From: Leguminivora glycinivorella
Lineage: Eukaryota > Arthropoda > Insecta > Lepidoptera > Tortricidae
Direction: 5' to 3'
Length of the DNA: 64,000 nt
NCBI RefSeq assembly: GCF_023078275.1
Contig: NC_062975.1
Location: 16,467,141-16,531,140 of the forward strand
Below are positions 12,166 to 22,742 of this stretch, one piece after another; position 1 is the stretch's first letter, and the number at the start of each line of letters is the position of its first letter. The position numbers and the translations under genes are program-made. Below the pieces are notes generated by a model. That model saw nothing but the letters and a program-made list of their open reading frames with translations, was not told the origin of the DNA and searched no databases.

Positions 12166-12235
12166 TAGGACATTCTTAGTGTTACACAGATTGATTGAGG
12201 CCCACGGTAAGCTCAAGAAGGCTTGTGTGGAATGG
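12166..12235 (-). mobile_element. SINE 3' fragment, minus strand
   Basis: Contains 'ataggacattctta' followed by 'gaggcccacggtaagctc' and 'aagaaggcttgtgt', as in the SINE at 1179-1440. The tRNA-like head is absent. Confidence 0.6.
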
Positions 12236-12239
12236 GCTA

Positions 12240-13320
12240 AGTATATGACCATTTTTGCCAAGAACTCAAAAAAGAAAATCAGTTCGACACTATTGGTTAA
12301 GTTTGAAGAGAAGGTGAAAAAAAATAACGTCGAAATGATAATATTTAAATAAATATAAACTGTTAGATATGTAGGTACGTTATTTATACGCAAAGTAAGA
12401 ATAAAACTCTAATGACTTCTAATATTCTTGACATTTTATTACATTAAAGATAACGTAGAAAAAGTACTAAAACACATACATAAAGCGGTATAACAAAATA
12501 GTATAAGAAACTTATCATATATTTCTGCCCTTGTAACGCAGAACGGCTAGACTTGCGGCGTAAATTCAAATAACATTTGACGTTTAAATAAGCTCCATCT
12601 CATCTTATGTGTGAAGCGATAAACGATATTGTAGTAGCATTTGAAGGAAACATATTTACCCAAAAGTTATTCATGAACAGCACATAAAGAAAAATACCTT
12701 GATATAAAAAGACGGAGGTTCTGAATTGGGATAATTATGTGTTACGTTATTAGAAAACGATTTAAAAAAGTGTTCGAGTTTAATTCATTATATTCATTCA
12801 AATTCTTTATATCTTTAATAATAAAATGATGATTTGAATCATTTCTTGTATTGCACGAGTAAACATTAAATACTTATATTGTAAAATTCGAAAACTAGGA
12901 TCATAATAAAAATTCACAAGAATCATTTAATTTGTAGACGAGAAATTCCTGAGACGTGAAACAAAATAAAATTGACTGCTTACTATTTTGCAACGGTTAT
13001 TTTCTTGTAAATAACAGGATAAGTTAGAGCGTTTAAAAATAGATCAGGCGGCTAAGACCCACTTAGCCTGTAAAATGTATCTATTCCAGTGCTCAAGTTT
13101 GACAGTTACTTTTCCATCTTGTCGACTCGGCTTTTAGCAAGTCGATAAAAGTGTCGATAAAAATCGAGCCGCCGGCACTTGTAAACTTGGCGACACTCTA
13201 GAGTTTCTTGTGAGATTAGACCGTTTTAAAGTACTTTAGAGGGTTTATATCAACGAACACTAGTATATATGTACATAATTATACTGTGGTTACTCGCTAA
13301 TTCATATCGGGCTATTGGTA
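12240..13320. other. AT-rich non-coding stretch
   Basis: Nothing beyond short A/T runs and a small inverted phrase around 13120-13170 ('gtcgataaaa' repeated). No gene supported. Confidence 0.4.
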
Positions 13321-13321
13321 A

Positions 13322-13555
13322 TTAAATTTTAAACTTACTTGGCTGGCGCGATAACCCAAAATGAGTTTTGGCCTCCAACACAAGAGCACGCCATTTTGCT
13401 CGGTCTTGAGTATCGCGCCAGATTTCGCCGACGCCGAGCTCACGGAGGTCAACCTCCACTCTATCTGTCCAACGATATTTTGGGTAGCCAGTAGGACGGC
13501 GTCCATCCGGTCTCCCCAAGTACTCCCACAGAGATGATAGTTGGAGGATCCGCAA
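13322..13555 (-). pseudogene. LINE RT C-terminal tail fragment
   Basis: A 77-codon frame. Its central part is the Arg/Trp-rich C-terminal tail typical of LINE-encoded RT proteins, with a DRAKWRALVLEAK-type motif before the stop. The final residues are read from the target-site duplication. The N-terminal residues cross the inversion junction and are not LINE sequence. No catalytic domain is left. Confidence 0.7.
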
Positions 13556-13667
13556 AAATGCCGGAATTAAAAAATTAGTAGCCGAGCCAAATATAATAGG
13601 TGAAACTAAAGCACATCGTCTCCGTTGGCTAAGTCACCTTGAGAGAATGGGAGAAGATCGGGCAGTC
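13336..13667 (-). mobile_element. Short LINE insertion with internal inversion (twin-priming form)
   Basis: Flanked by 12-bp direct repeats 'aaattttaaact' (13324-13335 and 13668-13679). The minus strand from about 13540 down encodes the C-terminal end of a LINE reverse-transcriptase protein (…GRPDGRRPTGYPKYRW…RAKWRALVLEAKTHFG…). The plus strand from about 13541 to 13667 encodes the segment that normally lies just upstream in such proteins (…AHRLRWLSHLERMGEDRAV…). The 5' part is therefore inverted relative to the 3' part. It is a dead insertion. The clade (RTE- or CR1-like) is not resolved. Confidence 0.75.
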
Positions 13668-14369
13668 AAATTTTAAACTAAATAGCGTCAGAATACATAC
13701 ATATTTCTAATTTCATAAAATACTAAATTAATATATGTTACGGACCCGGACACAATGACTATGACATACGAATATACAAAATTATAAGGCTTTCAATGAA
13801 GGCATTCTCCTTTGTCCATACAATGTTCAGTACCTAATGAACACTTTGCACTATTCAATAAAGACAATCTGCACTTTTCCACGGGCAACAATACGCCAAC
13901 TTTAATTTTTAACATCGCAGAGCACGGGCCTTACATCCAATATTAATACCGAGATTAAAGAAAAGTTGAGAGCTAGTTCTTAAGAAATTAAATTTGCATG
14001 CACTCCTACTGCTCATGGATTCTTTCAGCGCTGCGATCCGTGTAGTCAGTATACTTAGCTCATTGTTTAAAGAAAATTATGCTTTTTGTAACTACGGAGA
14101 TGGAATTGTTCGTTCCGTTTCTAGCTTTTGCCCTTAATTTAAAAGTTTTCTCGACGTTTCAATAAATACATGTTTTAATTTACATTAGTTGCTTTGATGG
14201 GGCATACATTAAGAGCCGAGCACCTTGAGTAAAGATTTATATATTCTTATCGCCTGTCGCCGTCGCCTTTTTTTAAAGAGGGGAAATGCATTACGCATAT
14301 GTGGGACTCCCTAAGCTGATGAAACCCATGCCTGCCCCGACCGCCCTGGTCGGGATTTATCAACAACTA

Positions 14370-14634
14370 TGGGCATTTTTAGAATTTTGGGACCACCCAA
14401 TTAGCGTAATTTCTTTACAAACATTAACTCACTGTCAGTTTGAAATCAAAATTAAGTCAAAAATATTGTTTTTGTGTTAATTACATAAACTTTAATCGAT
14501 AATCTACATTTATAATGTGAAAAAAGTAAATTTTTAGACAGATTTTATGCTTAATTTGTCGTCACAAAACTGACAGGGAGTTAATTTTTGTTAATACGCT
14601 AATTGGGGGGACCCAAATTCTGAAAATGCTCCCA
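14370..14634. mobile_element. MITE with TA target site and ~40-bp inverted ends
   Basis: The left end begins 'tgggcatttttagaa' and the right end finishes 'ctgaaaatgctccca'. The arms also include 'caattagcgtaa' and 'ttacgctaattg'. TA flanks at 14368-14369 and 14635-14636. A partial second copy starts at 58691. Confidence 0.75.
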
Positions 14635-14915
14635 TACCTAATGCTCAATTGCTCAGGTCCAAACGAAGTGATTAATTTTTGTTCAACAGAACTCTGCGAC
14701 ATGTTAACATAAGGTTGATCTTTTTATCTTATTGTTTTAGCGTTTTGAACGTTTCTGCTACCACAATTGTTTCGTGATGTGGATGCACCTTTAGAACGTT
14801 GCATTATTAACTAAATGATGTCATTTACATGTTATGTTAATAAGAAAATATTGCGTTCCAAATTGCACAGCAGAATAGAGCTAATAATGTGCTTGCTCAC
14901 AATGTACTTACAATT

Positions 14916-15999
14916 CATTCATTCGCCTGCCCTTATCCCATTCATTTGGGGTCGGCGCAGCATGTCTTCCGCTTCCATACCTCCCTATCATCCGTCATTT
15001 CATCATTCACTTGCTTTCGCTTCATATCATCTCTCACGCAATCCATCCACCTTTTCCTCGGTTTTCCTCTCCCGTTACTTCCTTCCACACTCATTCGCAA
15101 TGCCTTTCTCGTCACATGACTTTCATCCCTTCGCATCACATGCCCATACCATGCCAGACGATTAGCTCTTACTTTTTCTACTATCGGTGCAACTTTCAGG
15201 CTTCCTCTTATATACTCATTTTTTATCTTATCCATCCTTGTCACGCCACACATCCATCTTAACATTCTCATCTCTGTTACATGCAATCTCTTTTCATCCA
15301 TCACCTTTAGGGCCCAGCACTCTGATCCATACATGACGACAGGTCTGATGATGGATTTATAAATTTTACCCTTCAATCGAAGAGGCATCCGGGCGTCGCA
15401 AATAGTTCCCGTAACCTGTCGCCATTTCATCCACCCTGTGCTAATCCGGTTTTTCACGTCGCGATCGATATCGCCATCGCACTGTACGAGCGAGCCAAGG
15501 TACTTGAAGTCGGAGCAGACCGGCAATAAAGTGCCATCGAGTTCTATGGCAGCAAAACTAGAGAGACCGCCGAAATCACAGAACATATGTTCTGTTTTAG
15601 ATCTGCTGATCTTCAAGCCAACATTCTCCAGCCTTTGCTGCCATGTCTCGAGTCTGCTCTGTACCTCGTGTCCGTCTTCACCGACAAGCACAATGTCATC
15701 GGCGAAAAGCATACACCAGGGTACCTCCTCCTGTATGTCCGACGACAAGGCGTCCATAATAAGCAGGAAGAGGTACGGGCTTAGAGCCGATCCCTGATGC
15801 AAGCCCACCGCGACACTGAACCTGTCGGTGGTGCTGGCAGCTGACCGGACGCGTGTATAACATTGGCTGTACATTGACCGAATTAGCTCCACATACTTCC
15901 CAGGCACGCATTTCTCTTTCAGAGCCCACCACAAAACCTCTCGGGGTACGCGATCGTATGCTTTTTCGAGGTCACTTACAATTGTATTTACAATTGAGG
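14916..15999 (-). mobile_element. 5'-truncated RTE-type LINE insertion
   Basis: Flanked by a 13-bp duplication 'tgtacttacaatt' (14903-14915 and 16000-16012). The minus strand carries the 3' half of an RT gene, a very short 3' untranslated end and a GAATG-type simple tail, as in RTE elements. Between the coding sequence (ends about 15974) and the duplication are about 25 bp of filler resembling the target. The upstream endonuclease and RT fingers are missing. Confidence 0.85.
14942..15975 (-). pseudogene. RTE-type LINE reverse transcriptase, C-terminal part
   Basis: The open frame runs 16048 to 14942 (368 codons), but its first 25 codons are flanking or filler DNA; RT sequence starts at residue 26. 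Seen in order: motif A (DLEKAYD, 26-32), motif B (HQGSALSPYLF, 84-94), the catalytic FADD (115-118), the thumb (KYLGSLV), and an Arg/Trp-rich tail ending …CCADPK at the stop. In LINEs this enzyme copies the RNA at a nicked target site. The frame is intact from motif A to the stop, but the endonuclease and the RT N-terminus are missing, so it cannot be autonomous. Its 5' edge (15901-15973) is identical to 63928-64000, which indicates a closely related recent copy. RTE assignment rests on motif style and the short 3' end. Confidence 0.85.
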
Positions 16000-16012
16000 T
16001 GTACTTACAATT

Positions 16013-16415
16013 GTATTGTATATTCCATTTATAGAAATCATGGTCCATATAATAAAATACGAGCTAATACTATTAGTGAATTTCTATGGAAAATCACTAA
16101 TACTGATAAGCTTGCATTTAATTATGCAACCCAGCCTACATTACCTACACGTATAAATTATATCTTTTTACATATTCATCATTTAAAGAACATTCACTCA
16201 TACATACTCATAACACAACATCAAAACATTAACTCTTCATTTAAAGCTGTAGGTAGGTACGTATTATATTTAATTTACCTGGTTTCATATACTTATTAAA
16301 TTACATTACTTGACTAATAAATTAACTAGGCACACAATAATTTATTTCTACTGCCTTCATTCTGGACAGGTATGACGTTTCAAACTTTGAGGAAGAGTAT
16401 GTTCTAGTACGTACT
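16013..16415. other. AT-rich non-coding stretch
   Basis: Nothing supported; frames here are uninterrupted by chance only. Confidence 0.4.
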
Positions 16416-16417
16416 CC

Positions 16418-16545
16418 CATCTTAAAAGCCGGCAACGCACCTCCCAACCCTTCTGTGGTGTTTCAGTGTCCATATCGGCGATGGTGAGCTCATACCATCA
16501 AGCGACCTGTCTCCTTCTCCTTGTTTGCCTCCTATCTCAAAAAAA
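16418..16545 (-). repeat. Dispersed repeat ('cctgatggtaagc' family), minus strand
   Basis: On the minus strand it reads 'gagataggaggcaaac', 'gatatggacactgaaacacc' and 'gcgttgccggcttttaag', matching the order at 52577-52692 on the plus strand. The 67-codon frame through it is a shadow. Confidence 0.55.
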
Positions 16546-16724
16546 ACTGTTCTTGTGCTTTTATCAGCTTTTTGATTACTTATCTCTCTTGAACTTTTAG
16601 AAAAGTCAAAGTTAATTCCAAACATGTCGATTTCATGTATGTAATACTCTTCACTAAAATCAAATTTCGATAAAAGTGTTTCTTTAGACCATGTTTAAAA
16701 TTTAGGAATAGAGAAAAAAGATTT

Positions 16725-16860
16725 ATTTATTTATTTAATCTTTATTGCACAAAGAAAATACAATTGTACACAAGGCGGACTTAATGCTATAAGGCATTCT
16801 CTACCAGTCAACCTTCGGGCAAAACAGAGAAATTGTAGGCGGTGCAACATTAAATTATAT
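16725..16860 (-). repeat. Probable LINE/SINE 3' end, minus strand
   Basis: An ATTT-rich run is followed by 'tctttattgcacaaag', 'ggcggacttaatgc' and 'ggcattctctaccagtcaac'. On the minus strand this reads as a retroelement 3' end with an AAAT tail. Assigned by general resemblance only. Confidence 0.45.
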
Positions 16861-17235
16861 TAAGAACAAAATAGTTAAGTTATTTGCACAATATTATTAA
16901 GCTAACCTATATGTAATATATAAAAGAACCGATAGCCAATTTCAAATCATAGCTTGTGAAAATCGATGAGAACCGTTTGGAGCCCCTTAATACATATACG
17001 TTTGATATTATAAGAGTACACGGTCCAGTTGGCCTGCAACTATAGAGGAGCCCACTGATTATTCGTTTAAGTCTATACATTTAACTTTGTTCAAAATTAC
17101 ATAGTTCCAATACATTTGTGAAATGAAAATACCAAAGGGAGTCACAGAGTACTATTAAACACATAATTTGGCTACTTTTTCACAGCCAATTGACAGCCAA
17201 AAAGCGAATGGTAATCGAAGTCCCTAACGAGACAA

Positions 17236-17322
17236 TTCAGCATGTCCATAGCTCAGCGTGAAACTTGTCCGGTCGTTCGCTGGACTAATTGCTACGCTGT
17301 CCGGAACTATAGTTTTCTGGAT
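17236..17322 (+). repeat. Duplicated ~85-bp segment, copy 1
   Basis: 'gcatgtccatagctc', 'gtgaaacttgtccggtcgtt' and 'ggactaattgctacgctgtc' recur with about 85% identity at 17725-17800 in the same orientation. Confidence 0.6.
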
Positions 17323-17724
17323 CCCGGTATTCGACTGTTGTCGAGCTGTTCTTAATCAATTAGAATACCTACATTGCTGTTAATAAACCTCACAATAAAC
17401 TTTATGGTAAACATTTTGTTTTTTAGCCAAGTAAATAATAGCCAGTGCCATTTATTTTCTTTCTAATAGAATTGATGAAGAAGTAAACAATGTTTACCGT
17501 ACGTAAGTATTTATCTCGCAGTTTTAATACGAAAATGCAATGAGATTTTAGATACTATTAGAAGCAGTGTGCACCTAACAAGTAGGTACCTAAGTTAAGT
17601 ACAGCAGGCATTAAATAATAATTAGTAATATAAATAAATAAGAAACACGATACTCGTCCGCGTCCAAAAATCTAAAATTAAAATCTAAACTATCATAAGG
17701 CAACAAGTAACAACACAATTTTAG

Positions 17725-17800
17725 CATGTCCACGGCCTGCCGTGAAACTTGTCCGGTTGTCCGCCAGACTAATTGCTACGCTGTCCGGAACTATTGTTGT
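17725..17800 (+). repeat. Duplicated ~85-bp segment, copy 2
   Basis: Second copy of 17236-17322. The 130-codon minus frame over it shows no recognised domain. Confidence 0.6.
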
Positions 17801-18545
17801 CCGGACTAGACGGTCCGCGATAACTGTAGAACTGTCCTGATTTAATATAGGTAAGAGTAGTTCAATTCGTGAGATGGATCTTTTTACTCGATAGAAGCAC
17901 CCAGTCAATAAAATTAAAGTGGACACATTTTCTGTTATGTGTCGGACTTTAAAATATCCTTTGCAATCGTTACTATTAGTTAAGAGACTAAGGGCCGGTT
18001 GTATCAACCATAGCAAAGTCATCAACGTCAAGCAGCAGAAGCCTATGGAAACTAAAAGTTTTGAATAATTCACGGTTATGTTCATTAGACTTATATATAT
18101 TGACTGGGATATAGAATGTGATTACCTTTTTGATTTTTGTCGAGCTCCCGATATTTCGACGTAGTTGCATGCACCATGATCACGGAAAACTCAATTTGGG
18201 ATATTTGAAAAATCAAAAGGGTGATCACGGTCTATATATTCTGGTCAATATGTCTATGAAAACTCCCATACAAAAAAAATGCGGCTAAATTGGGTAACGG
18301 ACGGTTTTGTGCAACCGACTGTAAGTAAACATTGATAACCAATTTATGGCATGGCAATGATATCCATTATATTTTTCAAACACAGACATTTTGTAACACA
18401 GTCCAGGCAAATTACACAATATAAATATTGCATCTAACAGGTAACGTAAAACGATTAAAATGACACGAAATGGTCTTATCTCAGCAAGTTAGGGGTGTCT
18501 TCTAGCGTTGACCTACTTGCTATGTGACCATCAAGTGACAAATAC

Positions 18546-20844
18546 GGGTGCCTTCTATTTGGCATACCTTTAATTGTCCGAAACGATTTTCGCATAACAG
18601 ACTTCGCATAATCGAATTTCGATGAATGCTAATTTGGCAGAAAACTTATTTGTCATAATCTAACATAATACGAATTATACTTTGTTCGCATAATACTGTT
18701 TACGCCGATTGTTTTTATGAATAAAATTGATTCGCATAATTGTATTTGGCATATTTCCTCAAATCAGAATGTTGAAGCTGTCAGGAGAGTCGGTTAGGTT
18801 AGGTTAGAAATCAATATAGTAGTATTATTTACCTATGATAAAAATTCTGCGTAGTGAATTTCGACTAAACAATGTTATGCACAAATGTATATGCATTTTA
18901 AAAACCATTCGGCGAATAACCTTTATGCTCGAAATATATTCAGATAAACAAAAATAATTATGCTATGCTTAGACAAATTATGCGTAACTATACTATGCAA
19001 TAACAGATTATGCGAAAGGTGAATTATGCCAATACACATTATGCCAAAAAGAATTCTTGATTGTAAAATTATGCCAAAACAAGGGGAGCCGACAAATACA
19101 TGTAGTACCTACCAGTGGCGGCTGGTAAAAATTTCTGATAGGCAACACTGAGCAAAAAGAAACCAATCTTAACATTAGGTACTTTACTAGTAAAAAGAAA
19201 CCTACCTTAACATCAGGTACTTTACTTGTAATCAATTTTAGGCAAACCGGTGGGAATCGGCTTGTATGGACCAACCGCTGCTGGTACCTACCTACTCGTA
19301 TTACTATCCACAAAATTATTATCCGCAAAATGATTACACCTATCCTTCGCTACCCACACATGCACAATAACCATTGCACAAAGTAAACGACTACATCCAT
19401 CCCGCAGCTTAGTGGCTATGTAAATACAACGCTGTACGACACCTGGGCCATTGCCCCTGATTTAAAGCTAACCAGGGGCGCTAACACTAAATTATACTTA
19501 ACCTACTGCGGGACCGTCGCTGTTATGCATCGTTGCATTTTGAATGGATTGCTGGAACTTTAGTACTAAGTGGATCATCATCCCCCTTGCTTTGTCTCGG
19601 CATTTGCCCGCTTTGACAATTAATTCCAAGATTTGGCGTAGACACTAGTTTTACGAAAGCGAATTCTTTCTGACCTGCCGACACGAAGGGTAACGAGGTA
19701 TTACTGACATTTCGCACATAAGTTCCGAAAACTCATTGTTACAGCACGGGGTTCGAACCCGTGACCTCCGGATTGAAAGTCGCACGCTCTTACCGCTAGG
19801 CCACTAGCGCTATTTTTAGTACTAAGTGGATAATGACTCATATTATCTTATAACTTATTATCTGCATGTCGTGTTGCGCGTAGCTGCGTCGAAATATCGG
19901 TAGGTTTGTAACATGTCAAACCTCCATGTTGCAGCCGCCACGCGTACTGGCCGCTGAGGGAAAAATAGATTAGCTTGTCGCGCGTCTTTTGTTTCGGAGA
20001 CAAAAAAAATCACTTCGCTGGAAGGAAATGGTGCTAAATTAGGTACTTGTATTTTATATTAGGTTTAAAGACAATTTATTCCCATTTAAGATATACATCA
20101 CTTCCATGAGAATACATCATGCATTTAACTAGGTTATTGTCACCGTAATTGTTAAGTAGGTAGGTAGACAACACATACCTGCATTAAGACAAAAAAAAAA
20201 TACTTATGATAAACAATAATTTTCAATGACATGCAAAAAATGGTTCACTATTATCTGGCAGAAACTTTTTACGCATATATTTGATTCGTCTTGGCAGAAG
20301 TCAAGTTTGGCAGAAACACCTTACGCAGAATATGCTTTGGCACAAATCATTTCGCAGATTTTTATAATACCGAATCGTCTGTTGTCATAATGTTGATGAG
20401 CATAATAGTCTTCTAGTCGAACAATACATTTGCAGATAATATTTGTGCATAATATTTAGGCGGCATAAAGTTGTAATTTGCTATTTGATAGCGAGTTGGA
20501 TGTGTTGGGGATGCAAGATACCTAACAACACTCCTCCTCGCTTCGCTCGTCGTCGTACCTAACGGTGACTCTGGGGCAGTTTATCTTTTCTGATAGCGAG
20601 TAATGATTCTGCTAATGTAATATTATGCTATAAGATTATTATGGTACATACAATTATGCTAAACCAAAGTCGACCAAAGTAATGTTCTGTAAAACAATAT
20701 TCTGCCAAATGTATCTTATGCGTGGTAGTAATAATGCCAACTAAGTTTTCTGCAAAATTACCATTCGACCGAAAGTGTTTCTGCGAAACATGTTATGCGA
20801 AGTGTGTTTCGGACTAAAATTATTCTGCCAGATGAGGGTAACCC
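18546..20844. mobile_element. Element with long diverged terminal inverted repeats (foldback-like)
   Basis: The reverse complement of the right end runs parallel to the left end for more than 100 bp. Both read gggt…, then 'tccgaaac', then 'cttcgcataaca/t', then 'gcagaaaactta'. Both arms consist of short phrases such as 'cgcataat', 'tatgccaaa', 'ctgccaaa' and 'ggcagaaac' in changing order. The phrases cover about 18546-19085, 20230-20480 and 20600-20844; the middle contains unrelated insertions, including a SINE. No ORF or flanking duplication was found. This could be a foldback-type DNA transposon. Confidence 0.5.
19576..19814 (-). mobile_element. tRNA-derived SINE with 17-bp target-site duplication
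   Basis: Direct repeats 'tttagtactaagtggat' at 19559-19575 and 19815-19831 flank it exactly. On the minus strand it has the B box (GGTTCGAACC, 19750-19759), 'gaggtcacgggttcgaaccc' and a tail ending in GATGATG. Same family as 7525-7857, with an internally shortened body. Confidence 0.88.
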
Positions 20845-22510
20845 GCAAAAAATAATACTAATACAAGTACTAATTAGAAATTTTTTGACTTTTTTTGACA
20901 TTTAGCATAAAATTTATTCTAGAAGTTTCTAGACTAGTATTTATACTATTTATACAATTTGACATTTTATTTAATTAATTCAATGTAGTTTTAAAACAAT
21001 ATTGTTCATTGCACACATAAATTGCTCTGATATTAATTATATTTAAAACATAATGATTTGTGTCTGTATTAAAAACAGTGTATTTAGGCTGCCTCTTATG
21101 CAGCCTTTTACTCTACATTTAACCTAAAGAGGATCAATAAGTCAATAGATATAATAATATCCATTGCCACAAGAGGTTTGCTGAGTTCTTGTGCTGGGCT
21201 CCGCTGTACGTCGCTCGCCGTATTCAAGTGAAGACCCGCGGTCAATGTACCTACGTCGTGAAACCCGGCGAAGAGTGATTCCGGGGATCCTAAAGGCCAG
21301 TGACGATATTTATATTTCCCTTTTTATTGTATATATTAGTTTTTATATTATATTATTTACTGAAAGAACCTTCGTTTAATTTCTCCGCTGACTAGCCGGC
21401 TACAGGTTGACAAAAAAAAAACACGTGAAACTAACAATGAATCACACAAGGGGTAATAAAGAGTTAAAGACATTTGTGTTGATGTTTAAAATTTCAAATT
21501 TCAGGCACACGTCGGACATTTCTTTTTATTTACTTTATTTTATTGAATGAATTTAATTTAATATTTAATTTATTATATAATATTAATATTCACAAATTAT
21601 TTTATACTATATTAATTTTAATTTAATTTAATTTGAAATTTGAAATTTTGAATTTAATTTAATTTGATATAATTTAATTTAGTTTGATTTAATTTAATTT
21701 AATTCGTATTTATTTTGTTTTAATTGTGGTTTTCATTTTAAATTAATAATTGAATTCTATAGCTTTAATTTTAAATATAAGTGTAACGTAATGTAACAAT
21801 ATGGACTGTTATGTCTGAAATAAACGAATACAATACATATATATTTATAATAATAGATGTAATTATTTAAAAATCTATGAATGGAGTTTTACTTAGTTTT
21901 AAAAATAAAATAAAGTCTTCTTGTAGCAAAATACCCTATCTACGATATTTAAGGTACTTTCCGTTCATGTCCCATAGTCTTGGGACACCCTGTATACCTG
22001 TAATATATCTGCATTGCAGATTATTAAAGCTTTGATTGACATTTGACTGATTATATATTAGTATGGATTAACATAATACATCTCCTTCATAAAATCACAA
22101 TCAAATAATTTAGGCTTAAAGCACTGCTCATTAAATGTAAATAATGGGCACCCTCAAATTAACATATACAAATGTCGCTTTAATAGTATGAGATTAGAGC
22201 AAATTACACTGAATAAATGTTAACGCATTGTATGCTATCTCGTAGGCATTCATCGTGTTATGTTAGTCCTTTTTAACTCGTGTCACATTCAACGAGGACC
22301 TTTTCAGCCTCATTCAGCCTTTGAGGCTACAATTAAGGATACATCTGAAAGAGGGCACAGGACAATGGGACAGTTGGGGAAACTATAATTATAAATAATG
22401 CCGCAATTAACATATAATTGAGTTCATTTTTAAGTTTTGGTGGAAGCGGAGATTTGGTTCTATCGGTTTGAGCTATATTAATATACAATACAAAGTAATT
22501 TGTTCATTTA
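20845..22510. other. AT-rich stretch with TTTAA low-complexity run
   Basis: 21535-21715 is dominated by imperfect TTTAA/TTTGA units. Around 21965-22005 there is 'gtcttgggacaccctgtata', with a related phrase near 32205-32228. No gene supported; the 62-codon frame at 21191 has no recognised family. Confidence 0.5.
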
Positions 22511-22742
22511 AGCCTCCGCCACACATAAAGCGTTTTGATAGCGTAGCGTTCGCAGAGCGCAATGATAGCGGTCCCGCTTGCAATCCGCGCGCATTCCGCT
22601 CGCAATCCGCGCTCGTTAGTTCCCGCCGGCGTCCGCTGGGCGCACCGCCAGCGTTCGTCCGGCGCACCGCTATCGTTGCGCTCCGCTGACGCTCCGCTAC
22701 CGCTCCGCCTACGCTATCAAAACGCGCATGTGTGGCCGAGCT
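22511..22742. mobile_element. GC-rich palindromic MITE
   Basis: The left end 'ccgccacacataaagcg' then 'ttttgatagcgtagcg' is mirrored by 'cgctatcaaaacgcgc' and 'atgtgtggccgagct' at the right. The centre is markedly CpG-rich, with repeated 'cgctccgct' and 'cgcaatccgcg' phrases. ORFs on both strands (up to 137 codons) are low-complexity shadows. Confidence 0.6.

Noticed and set aside
15976..16048. N-terminal 25 residues of the 368-codon RT frame as RT sequence
   Set aside because: They are read from filler, the target duplication and flanking DNA; RT homology starts at DLEKAYD.
17693..18085. 130-codon minus frame with hydrophobic start, possible membrane protein
   Set aside because: It overlaps a duplicated repeat segment and shows no recognised domain or initiation context.
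18789..18806. TTAGG-type telomeric repeat
   Set aside because: Only three GTTAG units inside the phrase element; too short for telomeric origin.
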